Assembly (NCBI GenBank): GCA_030549495.1 | Contig: JAUIRK010000105.1 | Location: 1-64,000, forward strand | DNA length: 64,000 nt | Source: Nectonema munidae | Taxonomy: Eukaryota > Nematomorpha > Nectonematoida > Nectonematidae | Direction: 5' to 3' | Part shown: positions 20,440-32,500 of the stretch, one piece after another | Layout of the letters: every line of letters begins with the position of its first letter | Position numbering within the stretch: position 1 is the first letter of the stretch | Notes under the pieces: generated by a model | What the model was told of the DNA's origin: nothing | The model's database searches: none | Seen by the model: the letters and a program-made list of their open reading frames with translations, nothing else | Made by a program: the position numbers and the translations under genes

Positions 20440-23400
20440 TTGCTTTTATTTTACCACAATTTTAACAACTTAATTATTTCCTTGCCTACATGTCTCTGCG
20501 TCCCTTCAGACCGTTGCTCAGAAGTTAAGAATTACCTAACTAGTCCTTGTAAGTTGGACTTGGATCCTGATCATCAAGATGCAAGAGAACAATACGACCA
20601 TTGGAAAAAAACTATGGAGATGTTCTTCCAACTCCATAAAGTTTCTGAATAAGCCAAGCTGTATGTTCTGACTTCTCATGTGAGCACAAGGATATTCCAA
20701 TACTTCTGCCATGTAACTACTTATGAAGGTTCTATTCTCTCTTTTGACAAAGTGTTTGTTAAGAAATGTAATCGCATGGCTTCAAGGTATCGTCTCTTCA
20801 CGAGAAATCAAAAGCCAGGAGAGTCCCTCAACTCTTTTATACAAAGCCTGAACCAGTTATCTCATGATTGCAAGTTTGCGAATAAATCTGCAGAGGAAAA
20901 CAGGCAAGAAGCCATGTGTGTTGCATTGATACATGGACTATCTTCTTCATATCAGAACACGCATCTTAGAAAAAGAAGACGTCTCCCTAAAAGAGGCTTC
21001 TGATATTGCTGTTGCGCTAACCATGGCTGAAGAAGAAGCTGTCCAGTTTCAAAACACTACTTCTTTGAAAACCATTGTTCCTGCAAATGAAGATTTGTCT
21101 ACTTCTGACGATGATAAATGTGCTTCAGTAGTACGTAAATGTTTTTTCTGTGATTTACGTTGGCATCCTTGAAATAGATGTCCAGCTCATATTCTATCTG
21201 TAACTTCTGCAACAAAAAAGGCCATTTCGCAAAAGTTTGTAGGTTCAAACTTCAAAGCAAAGAAAAATTCAAGTACAAATCTTCTGATCCATCAATTGCG
21301 TCGTGTAATTTTAACTCTTCAAACCGGACTTCAGCTGTTGATTCATTGAAAATTAACCACGTCAACACTAAGGTTCTAATTGATACTGGGTCTTCCATCT
21401 AACAGTTTTATTCATCCTAATGTTGTTAAAAGGCATAATTTGAAACTCCATCCATGTTCTTTTTCTGTGGGCTTAGCTTCAACGTCACAAACCGTGAAGG
21501 CATCCGGGTATATTTACATTGACTTCTATTTAAATGATTCTTTTTATAAAAACATCAAGTTGATTGTTCTTCCTAACCTAATAACGGATGTCGTTTTAGG
21601 GCACGATTTTCAATCATTTCATTCTAAAGTCATCTTCAGCTTCAACGGTGATAGACCAGCGCTAGAAGTTTGTGCACTAAGCGTTTTTAATGGGAGTCCG
21701 CTTTCTCTTTTCAATAACTTGTCCCCTAATTGCCACCATATTTCAACCAAATCTCGTAGGTATAGCAGGAATGACGCTGATTTTATCAAGAGCGAAATTA
21801 AAAGAATGTTGGCTGAAAATATAATAGAACCATCACATAGTCCTTGGAGAGCTCAGGTTCTTGTTGTAAAATCCGAAAAACGTATGGTAGTCGACTATTC
21901 TGACACTATAAATAGGTTTACTCTGTAGACAGCTACCCTTTACCTAATATTAACGATTTAATACAATCTATCTCCAATTTCAGAGTATTCAGCGCTATTG
22001 ATTTACAATCGGCTTACCACCAAATCCCCATTAAAAAGGAAGAAAGACTATACACCGCTTTCCAGGCTAATAATGCTCTTTACCAATTCAAACGTATTCC
22101 TTTCGGCTTGACAAACGGTGTTGCACGTTTTCAAAGAATTATAGATAATATTTTAAAAGAGGAACACCTGGAAGACACTTTTGCGTACTTAGAGAATATA
22201 ACAGTTTGCGGAATCGATCAAAAGCAGCACGACAGAAACTTGAATAGACTTTTTGAAGCCGCCTCAAAATTTAATCTTACTTTTAACAAGTCTAAATGTG
22301 TATTTAATACTCATTCTTTGACGTTCCTCGGCAGCCTCATAAAAAACGGAGAAATAAGACCTGATCCAGCGCGACTTCAGCCTCTTAAAGATTTGAAGAT
22401 TCCTAAGACATCTAAAGAAGTGGAACAGGTAAAAGGATTATTTAGTTATTACTCGAAGTGGATTCCAAAGTTTTCTGATTTGATTGCCCCACTCTGCTCA
22501 TCAAACATCCCTTTAGACGATTCGGCTATTTTAGCTTTAAAGGAAATTAAAGAAAAGATACACCAATCAATTACAATTTTTGAAGTCGAGACTGAGGCAA
22601 GCGATAAAGCCATCTCTGCTGTTCTTCATTAAGAAGGTCGTCCAGTTGCTTTCTTCTCCAAAACATTCAGACAAAGTGAAAGAAATTATCCAATCATAGA
22701 AAAAGAAGCTCTCGCCATCATAGAAAGTTTGAAACACTGCAGGCATTTTCTTGTGGGAAAGTTCTTTGTTATACGCACGGATCAAAAGTCTATTTCTTTT
22801 ATGCTTCATCAAAGACACAGCAACAAAATCAAAAACGAGAAGATAATGAGATGGAGGTTAGAACTCTAAAATTACTATTTTGAGATACAGCATAAACCTG
22901 ATAAGCTTAATACTGTCGCAGACGCTTTTTGGCGATTAAGTTTTCTTAAATTCGGTTTTGCTTCAACAATGAACCTTCATGACCTACTTTCTAGATTGGC
23001 ACACCCATGCGTAACTCGTTTATTAGCTTTTGTAAGAAATAGAAACTTACCTTTTTCTGTTGAAGAAGTAAGAAAAGTTTGTAATGAGTGTTCTACTTGT
23101 AGACTTGTCAAATCAAACTTTGTTAAAATAAACGAAAAAGTAATTAAAGCAACTCAACCGTGGGAACCTTTAAACTTGGATTTTAAAGGACCTCTACCCA
23201 GCGTTACACGTAATAAATATATTTTAGTAATTATAGATGAATTCACTCGTTTTTCATTTGCACTTCCTTGCACTGAGACTTGGTCTTCAACTTTGATATC
23301 ACTTTTAACTTCACTATTTTCTCGTTTGGTCTACCAAAATACGTTCATTCGGATAGGGGCAGTGGTTTTATGAGTTATGAATTTCGCAATTATTTGAAAA

Positions 23401-24050
23401 GCCAAAACATCGTTCCCAGTAGAACAACTCCTTACAGCCCAACTGGAAATGGACAAGCAGAACGATTTGTTGGCACTATTTGGAAATCTGTTCTTCTAAC
23501 TCTCAAGTCCAAAAACCAAGAAGTTCGTAATTGGGAAAGTGCCTTGCAATACGCCTTAAATGCTTTAAGGACATTAATCTCAACTTCTACCAATGCCTCA
23601 CCTCATGAATTGATGTTCAATTTCCAGCGAAAGACTTCTACATGCACCTCTATGCCCCAATTTCTCTTGTCTCCTGGAAAAGCATTGCTAAAAAGGTTCT
23701 CCTCCAATAAATACGCTAATAATAATAATTTATTGGAAGTGGAAGTCCTGGATGCGAACCACCTCTACGCACACGTTAAATATCCTCTAGCTCCTGCTCA
23801 GTTAAATCGCTCTATTGGTTCTAACAATTCATCTCCTTCCACTACTCCTGGTAGCGACTACTTGGATAAGAACCCTCAAGGCATAAAAGTCAACGATTCA
23901 CCTCTATCACCATATGATGAGACAATTTCTCTGGAATGCTCCGTTCCTCACCCTGAAACAGAAGATAAGAATAATACTGAAGATAATCCTATACTAAGAA
24001 GGTCTTCAAGAATCAGGAAACCTGTCAACAGATGCACTCCCCCATAATGG
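20440..24050 (+). mobile_element. Ty3/Gypsy LTR-retrotransposon fossil (gag-pol remains)
   Basis: Parts occur in the canonical Ty3/Gypsy order: gag about 20.5-21.15 kb; a CCHC zinc knuckle (CNFCNKKGHFAKVC) near 21.2 kb; protease with a DTGSS active-site motif near 21.38 kb; reverse transcriptase about 21.75-22.45 kb; RNase H about 22.55-22.95 kb; and integrase about 22.96-23.75 kb with its core (HSDRGSGF, NGQAERFVG) and a C-terminal region to about 24.05 kb. Integrase after RNase H distinguishes it from Ty1/Copia. No flanking LTRs or envelope-like frame were recognised. It is clearly broken, with roughly half a dozen or more breaks, so it is an inactive fossil. Sequence similarity to family motifs remains good, which suggests a moderate rather than ancient age. 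Confidence 0.9.
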
Positions 24051-24214
24051 TTTTGAAAATGGTATTTCATGGTGTAAGTCATTTAGATTTACAGAGTGTT
24101 AAAGCATATGCGTTCAAACTATCTTCAGACAAAAATGCCTCTACTCCAGGACAAAGTGTAGAAATACGACGTAAAATCTCACTGGATTCTTCAGGAAATA
24201 CACCATCTATTCAG

Positions 24215-25310
24215 TTATTAAATAATCAAGAATATCAAAAAAAGTTGAAGATTCCTTTGTTCGGAGAGGCCCAATTTAGTGCTAATTTCTTTATTGGAGT
24301 AATATTCACTCAAATCTGAACATCCGATATCAATAATATCTTGGCGAAGTGACAAAATTAAGTTGAGGACTTTTCCATGAATGTCAGAAAAAATACAGTA
24401 AGCAAACAAACTCTGCATCAATTTGCGCAAGCAAACTGCGAGCAGTTACAGCTCGAGCACCAATGTCATCTGAAGAAATTTCATTCAAAATTTTAATTAT
24501 GCATTCTAGGCGCTGAAGAGCATTATTGCAACAAGTTGCTCGATCGTGTGTCACTCCGATGCTGGAGTTCTTTTATTTGTTTTCACGAAAAGACCTCTTT
24601 CTGAATAAAACGAAATTTTTCATGTATTACTGGGCTACCAACAAAAATATAAAGTTGTTCCAACAAACTGAAAAATAATTAGCTTGAGTCACGTTTCTTG
24701 CAGAGTTTATAAGCACTAAATTAAGTCGATGTCCATAACAGTGAATATAAAAAGAGCTTTATCACGAATTCGTTTAACTTCACCTCTCATAACTGATGCT
24801 CCATCAAATCCTAGGCCTACAAGAGAAGATTTGTAATGCAAACCCAAACCGTCTAAGCTTTTCAAGATTATATTTGAAATAGATTCAGCGTCTAACAATA
24901 TCATTTGAGTAAAAGAGGTAAAGAATTCTTGTAAAACTATTAGATATTTCATCAAAAAATCTCTCAACTGAAGCCAAATCCTCTCCTTAGCTAACATCTT
25001 TAGCTTCATAAGATTGAATCGAAAAATAAACACATGATTTTATTTTGTCTGATATTTCTTCTCTCACCATGCAGGCAAGAGTACTGATTATTTCATTTTG
25101 TATGGCGGAACTAGTATACTTTTCATTTTTTGGACCGTATTTAACCCTATTAGCAATATAATGGGATCATATTTAGCAGAAAATTGCAAGAATTTGCGAG
25201 CATTTCCTGGATTTAGTTGATCATCGCCTTCTCTGTGCCCGCGTTGTAAAATTTCTTGCGTAATTTCACCAACAGTCCTTATATAATGACGATTTTCTTT
25301 AAATTTTATA
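24215..25310 (-). mobile_element. hAT-related transposase remnant (DUF4371/ZMYM-like type)
   Basis: The minus strand begins KFKENRHYIRTVGEITQEIL near 25.3 kb, then GHREGDDQLNPGNARKFLQF with SAKYDPI (25.15-25.24 kb), then YTSSAIQNEIISTLACMV and REEISDKIKSCVYFSIQ (25.0-25.1 kb). It continues LDGLGLHYKSSLVGLGFDGA with SVMRGEV (24.75-24.85 kb) and a decayed C-terminal part to about 24.2 kb. This is the order of the RNase H-like hAT relatives annotated as DUF4371 in animal genomes. Several stops and frameshifts break it, and the dimerisation block is not clear. It faces the LTR fossil, with its 3' end only about 170 bp away. Confidence 0.8.
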
Positions 25311-25941
25311 TAAAATTTTTTTTTTGATATATTTATTTTCGTTTTCCGAATTTACAAGTTTAGTTTACAGCAACTGATATAGTTTCTGCTTCACAGAAAG
25401 ATTTTATTTTTTGAATGATCTTTTTGAGTACGAAAAGAAAAATCGAAAATTTAAAAAAATAGAGTAAGTACCTCACTAACCAAGTTTTCAAACCATTTAT
25501 GGTATTTGAGTGATGAATTGGTTGTTTTCGCTTAATTTGATCCATTAATTTGTTTCAATAAAAAAAGTAATAGTAGAGGCTATGGAAAAAATGATGCAAG
25601 TGAGCAAAGTTCTAACAAGCGATGTGTTTTTTCGTTAGAAAATCTAATTAATTCATCAAGAAAATCTTTTACATTTTTTAATATTTGAACCAAAAACGTA
25701 GAAAACAATGAAAGTTATGGATTAGCATTAAAAAAATCGAAGGTCTAAAGTGTGTTAACGATTGTGCTGAAAGAAATATAGCTCTTATCGAAGAGTAAAA
25801 CTCTTCACTAACTAAAGATGAAGAACAAATGCAATAGTATCTTCTGCAAATTGTTGAAAACCAAATATCCCAATTCAAATAAATCAACAATTACAAATTA
25901 ATATATGTTAATAAAATATTGTAGTTTATATGTAAAGACAA
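25311..25941. other. Gene-free interval
   Basis: AT-rich; no recognisable coding or repeat signal. Confidence 0.4.
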
Positions 25942-26035
25942 GGGTACCCTGATGTTTTCATCGAGTAGGCACAAATGCACCGTTTGTAAGTCGCTCGAAA
26001 CTGGATTCGAACCCGAGACTTATTTTTTGAGAAAA
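25942..26035 (-). mobile_element. tRNA-derived SINE, partial
   Basis: On the minus strand a box-B-like GGGTTCGAATCC is followed by a body whose complement (GGTACC...GATGTTTTCATCGAG, then AGGCACAA) matches the SINE at 60.43 kb. The tRNA 5' part is lost or decayed beyond 26030. Confidence 0.65.
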
Positions 26036-26490
26036 TGTTCGGCAAAGTAAAAGAAAAATGATATATAATGAAATAAAAAATGCCTATATCTTTGAGTTTA
26101 GTTATCTATAGCAAGAATGGCTTACAAAATGGTTTACTTGAGAATTGTAAGTGCAATGAAAACTATGAACAAAATATTTTGAAGCGCGATGCATCTTCAA
26201 TACTTATTATCTTAATACGCGATAATACTTGAGCGGTTTTGCTTTACAAGAGAAATAACAGTTTAATTTTATTTATGAAAAGGTTTAAATCAAAAACATA
26301 AATCCATTAGTTTAAAATAATACCAATAATAAAATAACAAATGTAACACAAGTACACGTAATTCGAGCAGAAGATGATGAAGTACCTAAGAAGTTAAAAA
26401 ATTTGGATTAAAATGATCTGGAACAGCACGGCCCTCGTTTGGATGGAGGGGGTGATAACAAGGAAAAGCAGAAGTTAAATTATAGTTATA
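26036..26490. other. Interval downstream of CNOT4
   Basis: AT-rich, no gene; it should include sequence just beyond the CNOT4 cleavage site. Confidence 0.4.
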
Positions 26491-26496
26491 TTTATT
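26491..26496 (-). terminator. Poly(A) signal AATAAA of CNOT4
   Basis: AATAAA on the minus strand, 80 nt past the CNOT4 stop codon (26577-26579). Confidence 0.55.
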
Positions 26497-26576
26497 CTTG
26501 TTTGAATAGGAATGAGAATTTACAAAGTCAAAAAGTGAATGTCTTCGTCCTCACAGAAGTGAGAGATATGAGTGCA

Positions 26577-29500
26577 TCAGTTTGGGGTGCGGAAGTCGAG
26601 GTGGCTGCTTCTGGTGTTGGGCGTGGAAGGGAGCTGTTGCTGAGGGGGGAATCCCTTGGCGGAGGTGTGTAGAAAGGTGGGGTTGGCAGCGCTGTGCTCG
26701 TGGGAGGGCGAGAAGTAGAAGTCGTGTAGGGAGGCGGAGGTGTTGCTGGGGGTGTGCGGGAGCGGCGCGGACGCGTCGGGGGAGAGGGAGAAGAAGCGCT
26801 GCTTATGGCGCAGGGCATCGTCCACGCCCGAGAAGTTCTTCTTCACGCCCGCAGCCAAAAGAGACTGGTACTTGCTGAGATAGGCCAAACCAGCTAAACA
26901 CATTCAACGCACATTAGAGCTTGCAAGACAGGGGAGAAGCCTTTCTTTTCTTAATTTATTCGCTACGCCACCAAGGCAACCATGTTTTAGCCCTCATGCA
27001 AAAAGTCATTTGCAAAGAGTGAGAAACACATCCTTAGTAGCGTGCAACATTAGACATGAATTTCAAAAAATATCTTGATTAGTTGGCATTTAAACTGAAT
27101 TTTGTCAAAGCTCATACGCACACATTTCTTCCTACCCTAAATAAATTAGCGAGGGCGCCCGCATTGCAAATAAATGGCAACGATGAAATGCATTTCTAAG
27201 TTGCTTTTATCGCGATTCAGTCTCCGTCTACAAAATCTTGCAAAAGTACGAAAAAAGGAGGTTGATGGAAAATTTGGTACGTTCAAAATTTAATAAATAA
27301 ACATATAAGGAAGAAATAGAGCATCACCACATATGCAGTGACACCACTCTTCAAAATTAAGTAGGCGTGCCAAAGTCTTTTTTGTCAATATACACTTCCA
27401 AATCTACTACAAAATCTGACTTCTATTCATTGTGTGCTCTAAAGTGTTTCTTTCCAGATTTCGAAGCATCTCGCCCAAATAAGCGACAACTTTTGCTCCG
27501 GCAATACATTTGTTCCCCATATCTATAAATGCTTCATTCGATCGTTTAAAAAGTAAAATTTATTTTATTTGCTTTTTATCGTTAAAAATGCATTAATCTT
27601 GGAATGGTTTAGTTGCATTTTTGAACCTTCTTATAAATACAATTAACATCCTTTCGATCAAAAAATATGTATTTCTAACCCTAACCCTAAACAAGATTAA
27701 TCTTTTGTCACAACAAAAAGCGTCAGAATTTCTAGGTTAACTTTTAATCGCATAAAGTAAAAAGATGTATTACACTAAATAAGGATATACTAAATAATAA
27801 TAATAAGCCCAGGTTTTATCTCCTTAAAAAGTGCACTCTTTAGGTATTTACTTTTTAGTAGGATATAAAATCACAAAATCAAAACTTAATTTAGCTCGGA
27901 AATTACAGGAAAAAGAAAAATTCAGGACGCTTTGTCACTCACTACAAATCAGGCTAAATAAAATAAATAATTAGCCTTTGGCGAGCCTGCTTAATAGAAA
28001 AGTCAATTTTATCACACGAACCAAAAGCGGAGTTTGATGTTTGCATCATTGCTGGCGTAAGGACTCCCGCCGTGAAAGCCTTAAAATTGTCGCAGGGACA
28101 CGAGATGTATTAAATATGATCCATCAACAGCAGGCGATTAAACAAAGCATGGATTTCTTGGAAAAGTTGGTGTAGCAATTTGATTCTAGGAGCATGTTTT
28201 TCTTAATTTTCACATCAAAACATTTTTGCGTCCTAAATAACAGGAACGCGATTTCATTCTGGTGAGAGATAATTTTGAATTTATTTCTATCTTCTTCAAC
28301 AACTTTCTGCACATAAAGTCAGAGTTAGATCATTTAAACAGATTGAATATAAATAACAGACTTTATGAAGGAAAAGAAAAACTATAAAATAAAAAGAAAT
28401 AACTTACGCATTTGATGATTTGAAGAACCGTTTCTTGTGAAGGGGGAGAAAGATGAAGAAGAGATGTTGTAGTTTTGTGTCTCGAATATGGGGTGGTGCT
28501 GATGAAGGTGATTATTTTGAGTGCTATTGCTTATTATTTGGTTGAAATGAGTGTTTTTGCTGTGTACTAGTTTGGACGACGTGACGGTGTTAGGCTTGAA
28601 AGCATTCCCCATTTTAGGATTGGTGTAGTTGTTGTTGTTGCTGTTAAGCAGGTGATAGGGAGTGGAAGATGCGTTTCTTTGAGAACTTCGGAGAAAAGGA
28701 AAGGATGAGGAAGAGTAAAAAGAAGGGGGCTGCTGTTGCTGCATTATCGTGGTTGTGGAGGGCACAGAAGATACCAAAAATGCAGGCGGCGTAAAAGGGC
28801 CATTTTCTGCTTCTATCAACTCCGCCAAAGCTTTATTGGATTCATTCCACGGATCGAAACCTGAAAAAACACTTGCATAACTGCCACGCGTTAGGAATCA
28901 CATGCGGAATTCACCGCATACTCGACACTCTGTAACGAAAGTCGTAACCTGTTTAAAATAGCGTTTTCTTAGTGAATAAGCACGGCCTGCAAATATATCC
29001 TAGGCGTTTGCAGCCAGGATCCAGTAGTACATCGCCGAGAATGAATAAAATTATAAAAGAATAAATTGATAACTAATCTATTTTCAATCTATACCAGGGT
29101 TTAAAATACCTCGTTAAAGCCTTGGCGATAGAACAAAAACATTTCAACTTCATTACTCACATGCACTAAATAGAGCCTCTTGGTTTGTTGAGTGCTTCAA
29201 TAGAATAAGTTAAGGCACCAACACCATGGTAGCGTAATCTTGGAATGAAGTTAAAACCAAAGAATGACTTAGACAAAATAAATGCTTAGAACATTTTTCA
29301 ATAAAATGTGAAAAATAGGAGATAATAAAAAAGAGACACCTTACCTAAATCATCTTCCATTTGTTTCTGTGTAGGACCAAAGCCAAAGGCTTGTTGCCAA
29401 TCTGGAGGAGACGTCAGATTAATGTTTGCATCTTTTTGTGGTGGAGAATGGAGTAGCGTGTGATCGGAGACTGAACAAGCTATAAAAAAAAGCGTGGTGA

Positions 29501-32500
29501 GGTGGAGGAGGAAGAATGGGCAAAATTGCTACTTTGGGCAAAGGAAGGGGAGGATGGGGCGTTCTCGAGGAAGTCGCAGGGGGTTGAGGCAGGGGGAGGC
29601 GTGGGCGAGGAAAAGGCAGAGCCATTTTCGCGGGAGGGAGGCAAATGCTGCTGAATGAGGAACTGGTTGGAGAAGGCAGACATGATGTCGTCGGAGCAAC
29701 TGAAGAGACTGCTCTCGACCAAGTTTTCGCTGTTGTCGTTGAAATCGTGGTTTTGACTCAACGCCACTTGGATAGAGGAAAAGGGGGGAGGAGAGATGTG
29801 ATGAAGCTGCTCCTCCTTTTTGCTGGAGTATGAAGAAAACTTACTCACTGCATCATCATCACTCTCATCTTGGTCGTCTTCGTCGTCTTCTTGACTGGGC
29901 GTAGGGATTGTATTATTAGTGTCACTTGCGCCGCATGTGACGTCATCGACATATTCATTTGTGCCGAGTGAGTTGTGCTTCTGATGGCGGGAGTTTTGTT
30001 GAGAGGAGGAGTGGTGTTGGTTGCTGCTGCGATGACTGTTTTGATTGGATGCTTTGAAGGGTGACACTTCGTCTGAGCTATGTTGGTAGGGGTGGTGGAT
30101 GCTTACTGAAGAGGAGTTCTTTTTACTGGGGTTGTTGTTATCTAAGTTTGTGATTTCTGAAGAAAAACTTTCAAAAGGCATGTGGTTGATAGTGGTGTTG
30201 TTGTAATTATAGGATGCTGATGAGAGAGGAGAAGGCACCGCCAAAAATGAATTTGAGTCTAAGACAAAAAAGAGGAAATAAGTCCCATCCTAAACATAGC
30301 GTTTGTAGCGATGTAATGAAAGTGCAAACACAATCGTTAAGGAATTAAATACGGAATATAGAGCCAAATTTTCAAGAGAGAATCGCCTAACCTACACATC
30401 ATTTTGTAAAACGGTACAACAAGAAAAATCACAACAAGGAATAAAGGAAGGTCGGGTGAGGCTGGAAGGAAAAATAACATCACTGGACATCATTTTTTTT
30501 TATGAAAAACGAAAAACAGAATAAAGCGTTTTTTCAGCTTAAAATGTAGAAGCGTATTTTTACTCTACTAATAATTGTTGATATTTGAAAGCACAATCAT
30601 GTTTACAATGAGGAAGAATTTGATTATTTAGCTCATCTTACGTTTTCAAAATTCCTTGGTGTCCTGCTTCTATCATGTCAAGTTTAGATACTTTTTAAAT
30701 CTTCACAAAGTAGAAAAAAAGAATTTTAGAGATTCTGACTATTTTCTGAAAATTGAACTAATGCTGGCATACCTCCTAAGCTTACAGTTGAAAAGTTAGA
30801 AGTAATTTTTTATGCATGGAAAGCTTTACGAAAATAGAAAGATCAGAAAACTTCTGGACATGGGCTTAAAATGGATTGAAAGACTTGATGGAAGACCTTT
30901 CAAACCTTGTTCGTGCGAATGCATAAACAATGATGACAATTTTACAAGACAAAGAATTTCTTCTTCCTCAGAGACAAAAAGATCAATTTGTAGAGTTGAA
31001 AACTTTAAATAAAAGAGTAACGATTAATATTATATCTCGGCCTAGGATAGATATAAAATATCTTAAAAGAATGCCACTTATGTTTATAATGAAGAGGTCT
31101 TCAGTCTAAATCGCGTTAGTGCTTTAAATAGAAATAGATTTCCATTCAGCGAGCAAGAGCAGAGAAGCGAGCCTGAGGAGCAAACAATCTTCGATCTGAA
31201 TTACTATTACGGTTCCATTAACGCTTCACTGAGAACGTGAGATCTAACATTCCATTATTCGCTTTCCAAAACTTGTGTTCCTAAATTAGTATCAAGAAGT
31301 GGAAAAGAAGAAGAATCAGCAATAATGCAACGTTAAAAGAATGGCATGAAGATGAAATAGTAGAATCGCGCTTTGATACGAAAGAATCAAGCCCTGGCAA
31401 GCATTCATGTGCATGCACTTCATTAGAACAGAGATCTCCTGCATTAGAATTGATCTTTGGAGCGGAACTTTACACATCATTAAGTAAATTGAGTGGAGCT
31501 GAGATTTTGATGCTCAAAAGTTTTAAAAATCAGTGCTCAATGATTCATCATAAAAGCTTTTTGGTGGATTCTACAGAATCTACTCTTGAATGATCAGTCG
31601 CACCCTTCGCGGAGACACACTCAGAAATAAAAGAACCGGAAATGATTATTGAGAATAGCTTGAGCTATGAAGTATATTTCTTAGGGTGTTCCAGCGCGAT
31701 GAGTTCGTTTTCAAACAGGGCATTTATGCTATAATAACGTGGTTATTTCATGAACAACTTGAAATGGATACTGCAGAGGAAGAGAGCCTTTCTGTTCTAA
31801 AGCTGGGACGTCAGCGTCTAATGCTATTCAAGCTTCAAAAGACGTATTGCCAAGTCTAGCAAATTTTGTAACAATAAAGGTCTTATGCAGTTATAGTCAA
31901 ACGAACTTTGCTTGAAATTTCAGAAACAAAAGTTTGAAATAACCTTGAAGTTGTCCCGAAAGTTTACCCGTGGATTGATATAATATATTAGGATTTTGGC
32001 AAAGCAGCGGAGACACCAATAATAGGCTCTGAAATTGAGATGTTCCATACAACATTGTGTTAATATTTGAATAAATATTTATTGTAGCAACTGATAAGTA
32101 TATATATTTAAATGCATATATAAAAATATGGCTGAAACAGATTAGCCTTTTATTTTTACTGGCAATAAAAATTGGTTTATTCCTTCAAGCTCATTAAATA
32201 ATACCGCTAGTCAGTGATCATTTAAGTGATTTCATTTTCAATGTTTTCTTGGTATATGGTAATAAAATCTGTAATAGTCATGCTTTAGAAGTTTCTGAAG
32301 ATTGGCCAAAAATTATGATAAGTTGTCTCCTGTGTCCAACATCTCGAGGTTTTGCAAAATATCAAATCAAAGCATGTGACAGATGAATTATTGAAAACTC
32401 AATATAACAAATTGGTTAACATCTTTTAAAGCATCCTATATTTTCTTCGACAAAAAAATATTCCAAAGATTATATCCTTTAGGAATGGCAATCTAGTCAA

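Noticed and set aside
26528-26903. Long open frames on both strands overlapping the last CNOT4 exon
   Set aside because: The exon is GC-rich, so several frames are open by chance. Only the frame ending at 26577 continues CNOT4 exon 11 in phase.
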